From Lautropia sp. SCN 69-89 (lineage in GTDB: Bacteria; Pseudomonadota; Gammaproteobacteria; Burkholderiales; Burkholderiaceae_E): a DNA stretch of 64,000 nt. The position numbers were made by a program, and so were the translations under genes. A model generated the notes under the pieces. The model did no database searches, was not told the DNA's origin, and saw only the letters and a program-made list of their open reading frames with translations. How positions within the stretch are numbered: position 1 is the stretch's first letter; each line of letters begins with the position of its first letter. The stretch is from positions 59,959-123,958 of the forward strand of contig MEED01000020.1 of NCBI GenBank assembly GCA_001724855.1, in the 5' to 3' direction. Of the stretch, positions 9,784-20,120 are shown piece by piece.

Positions 9784-11418
9784 GTGCCCGACATCCTCCT
9801 CGTCACGCTGAACTGCCGATACAGCCACGCATCGCTCGGGCTGCGCTACCTGTACGCGAACATGGGAGCGCTGCAGTCGCGCTGCGAGATCATGGAGTTC
9901 GTGATCGGCGCGCGCTGCGAGTGGCTGGCCGAGCGCATTCTCGAGCGCGCGCCGCGGATCGTCGGATTCGGGGTCTACATCTGGAACGCCGAGGAAACCG
10001 CGCGGCTGGTCGCGATCCTGCGGCGCGTCGCGCCGCAACTCACGCTGGTGCTGGGCGGCCCGGAAGTCAGCCACGAAACCGACGCGCAGGCGATCTGTCG
10101 CGACGCCGATTTCGTGATCACCGGCCCCGGCGACGTGTCGTTCGCGAAACTGTGCCGGCAGGTGCTCGACGGCGAGCCCCCGGCCGCACGACTGATCGCC
10201 GGCGAGGCGGTCGCGCCCGACGAGCTGCAGCCGCCCTACCCCTGGTTCAGCGACGACGACCTGCGCCATCGCATCCTCTATGTCGAAGCCTCGCGCGGTT
10301 GCCCGTTCAGGTGCGAGTTCTGCCTGTCCTCGCTCGACCGCACCGCGGTGCCGTTCGATCCGGAGCGCTTCCTGCTGCAGATGGCTCGGCTGCACGAGCG
10401 CGGGGCACGACTGTTCAAGTTCGTCGACCGCACCTTCAACCTGCGCGGCACGACCAGCGAGGCGATCCTGCGTTTCTTCCTCGGGCGCATCGAGGCGGCG
10501 CCCGACGATCCCGTGTACGCGCACTTCGAGTTGATCCCCGATCGCCTGCCCGAGCGCCTGCGCGCGCAACTGGAGATCGGCATCCAGACCTGGAACCCGG
10601 ACGTGCAGGCGCTGATCAGTCGACGCCAGGACAACGAAAAGGCCGAGCACAACCTCGCCTGGCTGCGCGCGCACACGCATGCGCACCTGCACGTCGACCT
10701 GATCGCCGGACTGCCTGGCGAGGACCTCGCCAGCTTTGCTGCGGGTTTCGATCGGCTGCACGCGCTCGGTCCGCAGGAGATCCAGATCGGCGTGCTCAAG
10801 CGGCTGCGCGGCGCGCCGATCGCGCGCCATGCCGGAGCCTTCGGGATGCGCTTCAACCCCTCCCCGCCGTACAACGTGCTGGCCACCGACCGGATGCCGT
10901 TCGCGACGGTGCAGCGCATCGCGCGCTTCGCACGCCACTGGGACCTGGTGGCCAACTCCGGACGCTTTCGCGCGACGCTGCCGATGCTCCTGGGGCTGTC
11001 GGCCGACGCAGGCGACGCTGCCGCGGAGCACGGCTCGATCGCACGGCACAGCCTTGCCGAAGGCCACGACGCCGTTGCGACCGGCGGCGCGCGCTTCGAG
11101 CGCTTCCTGGCGTTCTCCGAATGGCTTGCCGCACGCACCGGCGACGGCGCGCCGCCGTCGGCCGAACGGCTCTACGAGGCCGTCCACGCCTGGCTGTGCA
11201 GTGCGGGGCACTGCGACGACGAACTCGCCGACGCACTGCTGGCAGCCGACTACAGGGCCAGCGGATTGCACGGTCGCCCCGCCTTCATGCGGCGCGGCCT
11301 GCGCGGGCCGGGTGGGGGCCGGGGCGCGCTGAAGCGCCAGTCGCGCTTCGCCGGCGCGGCGGGGGACGAGGCCACGGCGGCCGCCGAGGTTGGCAGTTCG
11401 TTTCATAAGGTGGTATAA
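9784..11418 (+). CDS. B12-binding domain radical SAM protein (DUF4080 type)
   Basis: A 544-aa radical SAM enzyme of unknown substrate. The N-terminal domain (about 3-140) has the Rossmann-like cobalamin-binding fold seen in this class (GFGVYIWNAEETARL, LVLGGPEVSHET). The radical SAM core follows with Cys173-x3-Cys177-x2-Cys180 in RGCPFRCEFC. The region after about 380 matches the DUF4080 C-terminus found with these proteins. I use the GTG at 9784 (VPDILLVTLNCRYSH); upstream codons in the frame are Arg-rich and not protein-like. The extreme C-terminus overlaps the promoter of the next gene. Confidence 0.88.
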   Translation: MPDILLVTLNCRYSHASLGLRYLYANMGALQSRCEIMEFVIGARCEWLAERILERAPRIVGFGVYIWNAEETARLVAILRRVAPQLTLVLGGPEVSHETDAQAICRDADFVITGPGDVSFAKLCRQVLDGEPPAARLIAGEAVAPDELQPPYPWFSDDDLRHRILYVEASRGCPFRCEFCLSSLDRTAVPFDPERFLLQMARLHERGARLFKFVDRTFNLRGTTSEAILRFFLGRIEAAPDDPVYAHFELIPDRLPERLRAQLEIGIQTWNPDVQALISRRQDNEKAEHNLAWLRAHTHAHLHVDLIAGLPGEDLASFAAGFDRLHALGPQEIQIGVLKRLRGAPIARHAGAFGMRFNPSPPYNVLATDRMPFATVQRIARFARHWDLVANSGRFRATLPMLLGLSADAGDAAAEHGSIARHSLAEGHDAVATGGARFERFLAFSEWLAARTGDGAPPSAERLYEAVHAWLCSAGHCDDELADALLAADYRASGLHGRPAFMRRGLRGPGGGRGALKRQSRFAGAAGDEATAAAEVGSSFHKVV

Positions 11419-11419
11419 G
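11390..11419 (+). promoter_or_regulatory. Promoter of the IclR-type regulator gene
   Basis: TTGGCA (11390-11395) and TATAAG (11414-11419) are spaced by 18 nt, inside the last codons of the preceding gene. The start would be near 11426, about 38 nt before the ATG. Confidence 0.65.
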
Positions 11420-11463
11420 ATCCCACGCATATGCCGCATCGCGCCCGACGCGATTGACCACCG

Positions 11464-12255
11464 ATGCCACGTCCCCGACTCTCGAAGAACGAAGACGGCC
11501 GCACCGCCATCCAGGTCATCGAAAGGATGGTGTCGCTGCTCGACGCACTGGCCGAGCAGCCCGACCCGGTCAGCCTGAAGGCACTCTCCGGTCGCACCGG
11601 CCTGCACCCGTCCACCGCGCACCGCATCCTGAACGACCTGGTGACCGCGCGCTTCGTCGATCGCGCCGAGCCGGGCGCCTACCAGTTGGGCATCCGGCTG
11701 CTCGAACTGGGCAATCTCGTGAAGGCGCGACTGAACGTGCGCGATGCGGCGGTCGGCCCGATGCGCGAACTGCACCGGAGCACCGGCCAGCCGGTGAACC
11801 TGTCGATCCGCCAGGGCGACGAGATCGTCTACATCGAGCGCGCGGTCTCCGAGCGGTCGGGGATGCAGGTGGTGCGCGCGGTGGGCGGGCGCGCACCGCT
11901 TCACCTGACCTCGGTGGGCAAGCTGTTCCTGGCGGTCGACGACCCGCGCAACGTGCGCGCCTATGCGACGCGCACCGGCCTGGCCGGTCACACGAAGAAC
12001 AGCATCACCGATCCGGCGCGGCTCGAACGCGAGCTGGCCCTGGTGCGCGCGCGCGGCTACGCGCGTGACAACGAGGAACTCGAGCTGGGGGTGCGCTGCA
12101 TCGCCGCCGCGATCCGCGACGACAGCGGAAAGGTCGTCGCGGGCCTGTCGATCTCGGCGCCGGCCGACTTCATCCAGGACGAGTGGATCGACCAGCTCTG
12201 CAAGACCGCCGCCGAGATCTCGGCGGCGCTGGGCTACGAGTCGCGCGAGGGCTGA
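11464..12255 (+). CDS. IclR family transcriptional regulator
   Basis: A 263-aa regulator. The N-terminal winged helix-turn-helix covers about residues 15-75 (VSLKALSGRTGLHPSTAHRI is the recognition unit). The GAF-like effector domain (about 90-255) shows LHLTSVGKLFLA and ARDNEELELGVRCIAAAI, both typical. The effector is unknown. No catabolic operon adjoins it, so the target cannot be inferred from context. It has its own promoter. Its 3' end overlaps the convergent pbpG-like gene by 22 nt. Confidence 0.93.
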   Translation: MPRPRLSKNEDGRTAIQVIERMVSLLDALAEQPDPVSLKALSGRTGLHPSTAHRILNDLVTARFVDRAEPGAYQLGIRLLELGNLVKARLNVRDAAVGPMRELHRSTGQPVNLSIRQGDEIVYIERAVSERSGMQVVRAVGGRAPLHLTSVGKLFLAVDDPRNVRAYATRTGLAGHTKNSITDPARLERELALVRARGYARDNEELELGVRCIAAAIRDDSGKVVAGLSISAPADFIQDEWIDQLCKTAAEISAALGYESREG

Positions 12256-13406
12256 GCGGCGCGCTGGTGCGCGCTGACCTTGTGCGCGCCCGCGCCGACA
12301 CCGGTGCGCGGGCCGTGCTCGAGCCACTGGCGAATGCGCTGCGCGTCACCCACGCGCGCCATGCGCGCCTGCGCGTCGAGCAGCACGATCACCACCGGCC
12401 GGCCGTCGATGCGAGTCTGCATGACCACGCAATTGCCCGCTTCCGAAATGTAGCCGGTCTTCTGCAGTTCGATGTCCCAGTCGGGGTTGCCGACCAGCCG
12501 GTTGGTGTTGCGATAGCTCACGGTCCGGTAGCCGGTGTCGACGGTGAGGCCGCTGGCGGTCGAGTATTCGCGGATCAGCGGATACTTCGAGGCGGCTCGC
12601 ACCAGCGTGGCGAGGTCGCGCGCCGTAGAGACGTTGTTGCTGGACAGGCCGGTGGGCTCGACGAAGCTGGTGCTGACCATGCCGATCTCGCGCGCCTTCT
12701 GGTTCATCTGCTCGACGAACGCGGGCATGCCGCCCGGGTAGTGACGGCCCAGCGCGTGCGCGGCGCGGTTCTCCGAGGACATCAGCGCCAGCTGAAGCAG
12801 CTCGCCGCGCGACAGCCGCGTGCCGGTGCCCAGCCTGGAGCGTGTATTGCGCTCGGTGTCGACGTCGGCCTCGGAGATGGCCAGCATCTCGTACAGCGGC
12901 AGCTGCGCGTCGAGCACGACGATCGCAGTCATCAGCTTGCTGATCGACGCGATCGGGAGCACTGCCGCCGAGTTCTTGTCGACCAGCACCTCGCCGGTCT
13001 CCTGGTCGACCACCAGCGCGACCGCCGACTTCAGCGACAGCGGATCGTCGACTGCATGCAGGCCGATGGCGTGACCGAGCGACGTACGGGCCGCCTCGGC
13101 GGGCCGTGCCTGAACCGCGACCGCGCTGCGCTTCGCCGCGACGCCCTTGCGCGAGCTCGCATGCCTGGCGCGCGAGACGCCCTTGCTTGCGGCGGCGACC
13201 GGCGCCTTCGCGGCGCGCGCGCGACGCTCGTCGACGCTTGCAGCGACCCTGGCCTTGCCCTTCGTGGCGGTAGCCGCACGCTTGGCCGGCTGCGACGCGT
13301 CGCGCGCGGTCGCATCGGCCATCGGCCAGCACAGGACGAACACTGCAGCGCAGAGGAGCAGCGACGTGCCGAAGCGCGCAAACGCGATGGAGCCCAGGCG
13401 AGACAT
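12234..13406 (-). CDS. pbpG: D-alanyl-D-alanine endopeptidase, PbpG-like (S11 peptidase)
   Basis: A periplasmic low-molecular-weight penicillin-binding protein that cleaves peptidoglycan cross-links. A signal peptide spans about residues 1-32. A Lys/Ala/Arg-rich linker (about 40-100) is unusual and probably extended. The catalytic triad of motifs is present: SISK (Ser154-Lys157), SEN in SSENRAAHAL, and KTG in QKTGYISEAG. The ATG at 13406 is preceded by GGAGGG at good distance; an earlier in-frame ATG at 13451 lacks this. Length is 390 aa. Confidence 0.92.
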   Translation of the reverse strand: MSRLGSIAFARFGTSLLLCAAVFVLCWPMADATARDASQPAKRAATATKGKARVAASVDERRARAAKAPVAAASKGVSRARHASSRKGVAAKRSAVAVQARPAEAARTSLGHAIGLHAVDDPLSLKSAVALVVDQETGEVLVDKNSAAVLPIASISKLMTAIVVLDAQLPLYEMLAISEADVDTERNTRSRLGTGTRLSRGELLQLALMSSENRAAHALGRHYPGGMPAFVEQMNQKAREIGMVSTSFVEPTGLSSNNVSTARDLATLVRAASKYPLIREYSTASGLTVDTGYRTVSYRNTNRLVGNPDWDIELQKTGYISEAGNCVVMQTRIDGRPVVIVLLDAQARMARVGDAQRIRQWLEHGPRTGVGAGAHKVSAHQRAAQPSRDS

Positions 13407-13585
13407 CGTCGCTTTCCCTCCGACAGGCGGAAATTGATGGCAGGTTGCCATGGATGGTAGCGAAAAACTACGCTGATAGAAGAGCTTGCGTGCGATCTCT
13501 CACGCTGATTCTCGATGACCGGTGGTTTTTTTGCGACAGGCGTGGTCGCGCCGCCGCCACGATGGCGGCGACGAGCCGCGGATCT

Positions 13586-14056
13586 TCAGGCCAGCAACGC
13601 CTGCAGCGCGGCGCGCAACGGCGCCGGCAATTCGGTTGGCCGGCGCGTCTCGCGATCGACGTAGACGTGAACGAAATGGCCCTGCGCGGCCGCTGCCGGC
13701 GCATCGCCGCCGAACAGTGCCACCTCGTAGCGAACACTGCTCGTGCCCAGGCGCGCGACGCGCAAGCCGGCGTACACCGTCTCGGGAAACGACAGCGGTG
13801 CGAAGTAGTGGCAGCCCGTCTCCACCACCAGGCCGATCACCGATCCGCGATGAATGTCGAGCACGCCGCGCTCGATCAGGTAGCGATTGACCACCGTGTC
13901 GAAGTACGCGTAGTAGACGACGTTGTTCACGTGCCCGTAGACGTCGTTGTCCATCCAGCGGGTCGTGATGGGCAGGAAGTGGCGGAAGCCGTCGCGCATC
14001 AGCGGGCGCGGCCGCCCCGCCGCGCCGTCGTGGCGCGGCGCATCATGTCTGGTCAT
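13586..14056 (-). CDS. Acyl-CoA thioesterase, hotdog fold (4-HBT/YbgC type)
   Basis: A 156-aa single-hotdog thioesterase that should hydrolyse an acyl-CoA or aroyl-CoA. The core motif [20 protein letters not shown] contains the catalytic Asp of the 4-hydroxybenzoyl-CoA thioesterase family, and [21 protein letters not shown] follows. The ATG at 14056 has GGGAGG 8 nt upstream, better than the ORF opening at 14089. Substrate is not deducible. It diverges from the phasin gene. Confidence 0.88.
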   Translation of the reverse strand: MTRHDAPRHDGAAGRPRPLMRDGFRHFLPITTRWMDNDVYGHVNNVVYYAYFDTVVNRYLIERGVLDIHRGSVIGLVVETGCHYFAPLSFPETVYAGLRVARLGTSSVRYEVALFGGDAPAAAAQGHFVHVYVDRETRRPTELPAPLRAALQALLA

Positions 14057-14225
14057 CGTGGGTTGCCTCCCTGTGGGCGCCGCGGCCAATGATAAGCGAG
14101 CGCAGCTTGCAGCACCCGTCAGCTTCCGGCCGACAACAGGCGCGAGTTTTTCCCTTTCGAATCAATGGATTGGCGTCCGGCCGACGGGCTCCGGAATTTT
14201 TTTGTTGCGGCGCATCAAAAAACGC

Positions 14226-14253
14226 TTGACATCGCGTCGCCCATCCCTAAAAT
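14226..14253 (+). promoter_or_regulatory. Strong sigma-70 promoter of the phasin gene
   Basis: A perfect TTGACA (14226-14231) is followed after 16 nt by TAAAAT (14248-14253). Upstream lie A/T-rich stretches (14195-14223) that could act as an UP element. The start near 14260 gives a leader of about 70 nt before the ATG. Confidence 0.8.
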
Positions 14254-14329
14254 TGTCGATGTTGCGATGCACAACCGAATGCGCACCGCCTTCCCGGCCC
14301 AGCCCCATCCACGGTTACGGAGAATCGAC

Positions 14330-14869
14330 ATGGTCACCACCCCCGAACAGTTCCTGCAGATCCAGAAAACCGCGCTGGAAGTCTTCCAGAGCGCCACGAT
14401 CACCTCGATCGAAGGCTTCGAGAAGCTCGCCGCGCTGAACGTCCAGGCCGCCAAGGCCTCGATCGACGAGTCGACCGACGCGCTGAAATCGATGACCGAA
14501 GTCAAGGACGCCAAGCAGCTGGCCGAGATGGCCACCGGCTCGGTGCAGCCGGCGACCGACAAGGTCACCGCGTACTACAAGCATGTGTACGAGATCGCCA
14601 ACGAGACCGGCGCCGAACTCGCGAAGCTGTTCGAGAAGCAGGTCGCCGAGAGCAACCGCCAGCTGTTCGCCGCGATCGACGCGATGGCCAAGAACGCGCC
14701 GGCCGGCACCGAAGGCGTCGTCACGCTGGTGAAGCAGGCCGTCTCGGCTGCGAACACCGCGTTCGACCAGGTCAGCAAGGCCACCAAGCAGGCCGTCGAA
14801 GTGGCCGAGGCCAACATGGCCGCGGCTGCGAAGTCGACCGCCGCCGGCCGCTCGCGCAAGGCCGCCTGA
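14330..14869 (+). CDS. phaP: Phasin family protein
   Basis: Phasins coat polyhydroxyalkanoate granules and control granule number and size. The 179-aa, mostly helical protein starts MVTTPEQFLQIQKTALEVF, has the segment ATITSIEGFEKLAALNVQAAK, and ends in an Ala/Lys-rich tail with AAGRSRKAA. Only two prolines lie in the body, as expected for an extended amphipathic helix bundle. A strong promoter and GGAG-type site (TTACGGAGAATCG) precede the ATG and a terminator follows, so it is a high-expression monocistron. It implies carbon storage as PHA. Confidence 0.93.
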   Translation: MVTTPEQFLQIQKTALEVFQSATITSIEGFEKLAALNVQAAKASIDESTDALKSMTEVKDAKQLAEMATGSVQPATDKVTAYYKHVYEIANETGAELAKLFEKQVAESNRQLFAAIDAMAKNAPAGTEGVVTLVKQAVSAANTAFDQVSKATKQAVEVAEANMAAAAKSTAAGRSRKAA

Positions 14870-14935
14870 GCGCCGACGAAAACTCCTGCGGTTCCGCGGC
14901 GGTCTCCCCCTCCTCCTCCTCCGTCGCGGATCCCG

Positions 14936-14962
14936 AGCCCGGCCGAAAGGCCGGGCTTTTTC
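14936..14962 (+). terminator. Rho-independent terminator of the phasin gene
   Basis: AGCCCGGCC (14936-14944) and GGCCGGGCT (14949-14957) form a 9-bp stem around a GAAA tetraloop, followed by TTTTTCGTTT. Confidence 0.92.
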
Positions 14963-14971
14963 GTTTGTGCG

Positions 14972-17900
14972 TCAGTGCGCGGCAGCCGTCGCGCGCTCCG
15001 CAAAATACTCGTCGAGCAGCTGCTGCCTGCGCGCCAGCGCCGTCTTCAGGTTGCGTTCCTTCACGTGTCCGAAGCCGCGAATCTCCTCGGGCACCGAGGC
15101 GATCTGCGTTGCCAGCGGCAGCCTTTGCGCATCGAGCGAGGCGAGCAGCCGCGCGATGTCGGCTTCGTAGTCGGCCACCAGCCGGCGCTCCATGCGGCGC
15201 TCGGCGGTGCGCCCGAACGGATCGAACACGGTGCCGCGCAGCCTGCGCAGGCGCGCCAGCAGCGCGAACGCCTTGAAGACCCACGGTCCGTACTCGCGCT
15301 TCACGAGTTCGCCCCTGGCGTTGCGCCGCGCCAGCAGCGGCGGCGCGAGATGCACGCCGAGCCGGAAGTCGCCCTCGAAACGCTCGTTCAGCCTCGCGAC
15401 GAACTCGTCGCTGGTGTACAGGCGCGCCACCTCGTATTCGTCCTTGTACGCCATCAGCCTGAACAAATTTCGCGCCACCGCCTCGGTGAGTGCGAGCCTG
15501 CCTTCGCCGCCGACCAGCGCGCGCTCCGCGGCCTTCACGCGCTCGACGGCGGCCGCATAGCGGCGCGCATAGCGCTCGTCCTGGTACTCGACGAGTTCGT
15601 CGATGCGACGCGCGACGAGCTCTTCGAGCGACCCTGAAAGCCGCCGCGACACCGGCGGCGCCCCGGTCGGCCCGATTGCCGGCTCGATCGCCGCTTCGAG
15701 GCGCGCGGGATCGACCGCCGCGACGCGGCCCCAGGCGAACGCGGCCTTGTTCTGCTCGACCGCCACCTCGTTCAACTCGATCGCGCGTTCGATCGCTGCC
15801 GCGGAAAGCGGCACCAGCCCGCGCTGCCACGCATAGCCGAGCATGAACAGGTTCGCCGCGATCGCGTCGCCGAGCAGCGCGGTGGCGAGCCGCGTGCCGT
15901 CGACGAACCACGCGCTGTCGTCGCCGACCGCGTCGACGATCGCCGCTTCCATGGCGCCGAGCGGAAACTGCCAGTCGGGGTTGCGGGTGAATTCGGCGGT
16001 CGGCACGCGCGCAACGTTGGCCACGACGCGGGTGCGCCCCGGCCCCATGCGCGAGAGCGCCTCGCGCCCGGCGGTGACGACCACGTCGCAGCCCAGCACG
16101 GCATCGGCCGCCGCGGTGCCGATGCGCGGCGCGTACAGCGCCTGCCCCGGCTCGGCCAGGCGCACGAAGCTCATCACCGCACCGTTCTTCTGCGCCAGGC
16201 CGGTGACATCGAGCACCGTGACGCCCTTGCCTTCGAGATGCGCAGCCATGCCCAGCAGCTGGCCGATGGTGACCACGCCGGTGCCGCCAATGCCGGTCAC
16301 CAGCAGGCCGTAGCTGCCGTGGATCGGCGGCAGCGTGGGCAGCGGCAGGCCGGCCGCCGCGTCGGCTGACCTGGCCGCCGCGGTCGCTGCATCGGTCGCT
16401 GCGCCCGCTGTGCCCGCTGTGCCCGCCTGCGCCGACGACCCGCGCGCGCCCGCCGGCGCGCGCCGCAGGCGCCCCCCGTGCACGGTCACGAAGCTCGGGC
16501 AGAAGCCCTCGACGCAGGAGAAGTCCTTGTTGCACGAGGACTGGTTGATCGCGCGCTTGCGGCCGAACTCGGTCTCGACCGGCTCGACCGCAGCCCTCGC
16601 AGACCGCCTCGTTGATGAACACGCGCCGCGCCGGATCGGGGAACTCGCCGCGTTTGCGCCGGCGCCGCTTCTCGGCCGCGCAGGTCTGGTCGTAGATCAG
16701 CACCGAGACGTCGGGGTATTCGCGCAACTCGCGCTGCACCTCGTCGAGCCGGCTGCGGTGATGCACGGCGACGTCGGCGTCGAAATAGCCGGCCGGGTAC
16801 TTGTCGGGCTCGTCGGTGACCACGACGACCTTGCCGACGCCTTCGGCACGGACCTGCTGCGCGATCATCCGCGGCGTGAGCTGGCCATCGTGCTTCTGGC
16901 CGCCGGTCATCGCGACCGCGTCGTTGAACAGGATCTTGTAGGTGATCGGCGTCTTCGTCGCGACCGCATGGCGGATCGCCAGCGACCCCGAGTGGAAGTA
17001 CGTGCCGTCGCCGAGGTTCTGGAAGACGTGCTTCGTTTCGCTGAACGGCGCCTGGCCGACCCAGGTCATGCCTTCGCCGCCCATGTGCGTGAAGGTGGCC
17101 GTGGAGCGGTTCATCCACATCGCCATCGTGTGACAGCCGATGCCGGCCAGCGCACGCGAGCCCTCCGGCACGCGGGTGGAGGTGTTGTGCGGACAGCCGG
17201 AACAGAAGTACGGAATGCGCTCGATCGTCCCGAACGACTTCGAGGCGCCGCGCTCCTTTGCGTCCAGGCGCGCCAGCTGCGCGTCGATGCGCGCGACGAG
17301 TTCGTCGGGCAACGCACCGCGCGCGTCGCTGGGCTGCCCGGCCCAGCGCTTCAGCCGCCCGGCGATCAGTCGCGCGCAAGAGGCCGGCGATATCTCGCCG
17401 TAATCGGGCACCAGTGCCGCGCCGCGCTCGTCGAACTTGCCGACCACACGCGGCCGATCGGCGAGCGGGTAGAGCGCTTCCTTCAGCTGCGACTCGATCA
17501 GCGCGCGCTTTTCCTCGACGACGAGCAGCTCCTCGCAGCCGGCCGCGAAGGCGCGCAAACCCTCGGGTTCGAGCGGCCACGGCATCGCCACGCGCCACAC
17601 CTTGATGCCCGCGGCGCGCGCGGCGGCCTCGTCGAGACCGAGGTCGGCCAGCGCCTGCATCACGTCGAGCCAGCTCTTTCCGGTGCTCACGATGCCCAGC
17701 CGCGCCGGCTCGCCGTCGCCGCGCCCGAACGCGTGACGGTCGAGCCGGTTGGCGCGCGCATAGGCGAGCGCCGCCGGGATCTTCCAGCGCGCGAGCCGCT
17801 CTTCGAGTTGCAGGAACGAGCCCTCCGGCCAGCGCAGGTTCAGCCCGCCCTCGGGCATCGGGAACCCGGCGGGCAGCTCGACGCGCAGGCGCTGCGGCGA

Positions 17901-18560
17901 AACGTCGACGATGCCGCCGGCCTCGATCGTGTCGGTGACCGCCTTCAGGCCGATCCACAGGCCCGAGAAGCGCGACATCGCGAAGCCGTGCAGGCCGAGG
18001 TCGAGATAGTCCTGCACGGTGGCCGGAGCGAGCACCGGCATGCCCACCGCCTGGAAGATGAAGTCGGTCTGCGCGGCCATCGTCGAGGACTTCGCGCCGT
18101 GGTCGTCGCCGGCCACCGCGAGCACGCCGCCGTGCTTCGAACTGCCCGCCTGGTTGGCGTGCCGCAGCACGTCGCCGCTGCGGTCGACGCCCGGCCCCTT
18201 GCCGTACCAGATGCCGAACACGCCGTCGTACTTCGCCCCGGGGAAGGCATTCAGCTGCTGGGTGCCCCAGATCGCGGTGGCCGCGAGGTCTTCGTTCAGG
18301 CCGGGCACGAAGCGCACGTGGTGCGCGTCGAGCTGTCGCTTTGCCTTCCACAGCGCCTGGTCGTAGCCGCCTACCGGCGACCCCCGGTAGCCGGAGATGT
18401 AGCCTGCGGTGTTCAGCCCCGCCGCAGCGTCGCGCTGGCGTTGCATCAACGGCAGGCGCACCAGCGCCTGGGTGCCGGTGAGGTAGACCAGGCCGTCGGT
18501 CGCATCGTAGCGATCGTCGAGCGAAACATTGCGAAGGGCCGGCGTGGCCGGTGCGTTCAT
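14972..18560 (-). pseudogene. Indolepyruvate ferredoxin oxidoreductase, fused subunits, frameshifted by an internal deletion
   Basis: This family decarboxylates arylpyruvates to aryl-acetyl-CoA. The N-terminal part (18560 to about 16588, some 657 codons) reads cleanly: LVYLTGTQALVRLPL, TAGYISGYRGSPVGGYD, the thiamine-binding C-terminal half (IPYFCSGCPHNTST, GMTWVGQAPFS). It ends at INEAVCEGCG. The homologous reading then continues in another frame from EPVETEFGRKRAIN (16586) through CNKDFSCVEGFCPSF and the gamma-like domain (LVTGIGGTGVVTIGQLLG) to 14972. Between the two parts the expected DCG...SNCLSV segment, with two cluster cysteines, is absent: a loss of about 32 nt. As written, only an N-terminal domain plus a nonsense tail would be made. 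Confidence 0.85.
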
Positions 18561-18594
18561 CTCGATCTCCCTCCAGGATTGCGCCGGATACGAC

Positions 18595-19374
18595 TCAGCG
18601 GATCTCGCCGCCCAGCCCGCGTGCGCCCGCTTCGAGCCGCGCGCAAGCCTCGTCGACGATCGAAGCCGGCCCTTTCACGCCGAGTTCGATGTGGCGCCGT
18701 ACACCGTCCTCGCCCATGGACGGCAGGCTGAACACCCTGACGCCCGGGAAGCTGCGCTCGATCTCTTCCATCAGCGGCGTCGCGGTCGACTCGGCCAGTT
18801 CGTAGACGAGGAACGAGCGCTCGGCCCGCCGCTCGCGGTGGAACAGGTGCGCAAAGCGCGTGTCGAGCACAGCTTCGATCATCGGCCAGGCCATCACCGG
18901 AAAGCCCGGCACGAAGAAATGGTTGCGGATCGCGAACCCGGGGATGCGGTTGAACGGATTGGGCACGATCTCCGCGCCGATCGGGAACTCGCCCATCCGC
19001 AGCCGCTGCCGGTTCTCGGGCAGCGACATGTCGGCACTGCCGCGGCCCTCGCGGGCCATTTCGGCGGTGCGCTCGGCGATCAGCCTGGCGGCTTCGGGAT
19101 GCAACTCGAGCGCCACGCCGAGCGCCGCGGCAGCCGCCTGGCGCGTGTGGTCGTCGGGCGTCGCGCCGATGCCGCCGCAGCAGAACACCGCGTCGCCGCT
19201 GGCGAAGCTGCGCGCGAGTTCGGTCGTGAGTCGCTCGCGGTCGTCGCCGAGGTAGTGGGCCCACGACAGCTGCAGGCCGCGCCCGCCGAGCATCTCGAGC
19301 ACGCGAGCGAAATGCTTGTCCTGCCGCTTGCCCGACAGGATTTCGTCGCCGACGACGATCAACCCGAAGTTCAT
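18595..19374 (-). CDS. CinA-like molybdopterin-binding domain protein
   Basis: A 259-aa protein with the MoCF fold found at the N-terminus of CinA. Motifs: NFGLIVVGDEILSGKRQDKH near the start, then FCCGGIGATPDDHTRQAAA, and MSLPENRQRLRMGEFPIGAE followed by FFVPGFPVMAWPM. The C-terminal nicotinamide-nucleotide amidohydrolase domain of full CinA is absent, as in many stand-alone members. Function is uncertain. The ATG at 19374 overlaps the upstream EI24 gene stop by 4 nt (ATGA). Confidence 0.88.
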   Translation of the reverse strand: MNFGLIVVGDEILSGKRQDKHFARVLEMLGGRGLQLSWAHYLGDDRERLTTELARSFASGDAVFCCGGIGATPDDHTRQAAAAALGVALELHPEAARLIAERTAEMAREGRGSADMSLPENRQRLRMGEFPIGAEIVPNPFNRIPGFAIRNHFFVPGFPVMAWPMIEAVLDTRFAHLFHRERRAERSFLVYELAESTATPLMEEIERSFPGVRVFSLPSMGEDGVRRHIELGVKGPASIVDEACARLEAGARGLGGEIR

Positions 19375-20120
19375 GCGTACGCAGCCACCGGAAGCGCCGC
19401 GCGCCGCTCGCGCAGCAGCGCCAGCGAGTAATGGCAGAACGCCAGCGCCGAAAGCACCGGCGTGACCAGGAACAGCGGCGGCACGTAGTTCAGCGCAGTG
19501 ACCAGCAGCGCGAGCACGAAGTACTCGCCGCGTCGCGCCGCGATCGCTTCGCGGCGCTCGGCCGCGCTCGCGTGCTCGACCAGGCTGTCGAAGCGCATCA
19601 CCCGGGCAGTGAGCCAGCTCCAGCACAGCCACGGGACGACCAGCGCCAGTGGCGGGATCAGCCACAGCGGCATCGACACCAGGTAGGCCGCGATGAACAA
19701 CAGCGACGAAGACACCGCGTTCCAGGCACTGGCCACGACCGACATCGAGCCGAGCCGCTCGACGTCGCGATAGGCGCCGCCGCCCAGGTGACGCACCACG
19801 AACGGCATCGCGAAGACCGCGATCAGGACGACCGCGGTCGCGAACATGATCGGCACCACGACCAGCAGCGCGACCAGCGCCGGAATCCAGTCGCGCAGCC
19901 CGCTCAGACCGTATGCGGCCGCCCAGCCGTCGACGCGCGCCATGAAGCCGCCGTCGAACATCCATCCCTGCAGCCAGCCGGTGAGCGGCGTCCAGACCAG
20001 CCAGGCCGTGAGCACCCAGAAGACGATCGCGAGCAGGAACGGCACCACCAGCAGCGCGAGCATCTTCGGATGCAACTGGCTGACGACGGCGCGGCCGAAC
20101 GCGGCGAAGACCCTTTGCAT
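19371..20120 (-). CDS. EI24-domain membrane protein (CysZ-like)
   Basis: A 249-aa integral membrane protein with about six hydrophobic helices. Features of the EI24/CysZ family include the opening region before the first helix, FAMPFVVRHLGGGAYRDVERL after the second or third helix, and LPPLA-type helices with a late CHYSLALLRERR tail. CysZ transports sulfate in some bacteria, but this member lies by a CinA-like gene, not cysteine genes, so its substrate is unknown. The ATG at 20120 is the first in frame after a stretch with no other coding signal. Confidence 0.8.
   Translation of the reverse strand: MQRVFAAFGRAVVSQLHPKMLALLVVPFLLAIVFWVLTAWLVWTPLTGWLQGWMFDGGFMARVDGWAAAYGLSGLRDWIPALVALLVVVPIMFATAVVLIAVFAMPFVVRHLGGGAYRDVERLGSMSVVASAWNAVSSSLLFIAAYLVSMPLWLIPPLALVVPWLCWSWLTARVMRFDSLVEHASAAERREAIAARRGEYFVLALLVTALNYVPPLFLVTPVLSALAFCHYSLALLRERRAALPVAAYA

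Noticed and set aside
13520..13535. T run at 13526-13532 as a terminator
   Set aside because: No stable stem precedes it on the plus strand, and no plus-strand gene ends there.
14772..16587. C-terminal continuation of the first indolepyruvate oxidoreductase frame
   Set aside because: After the deletion junction the reading is Arg/Ala-rich nonsense that even passes through the phasin terminator; homology continues in another frame.
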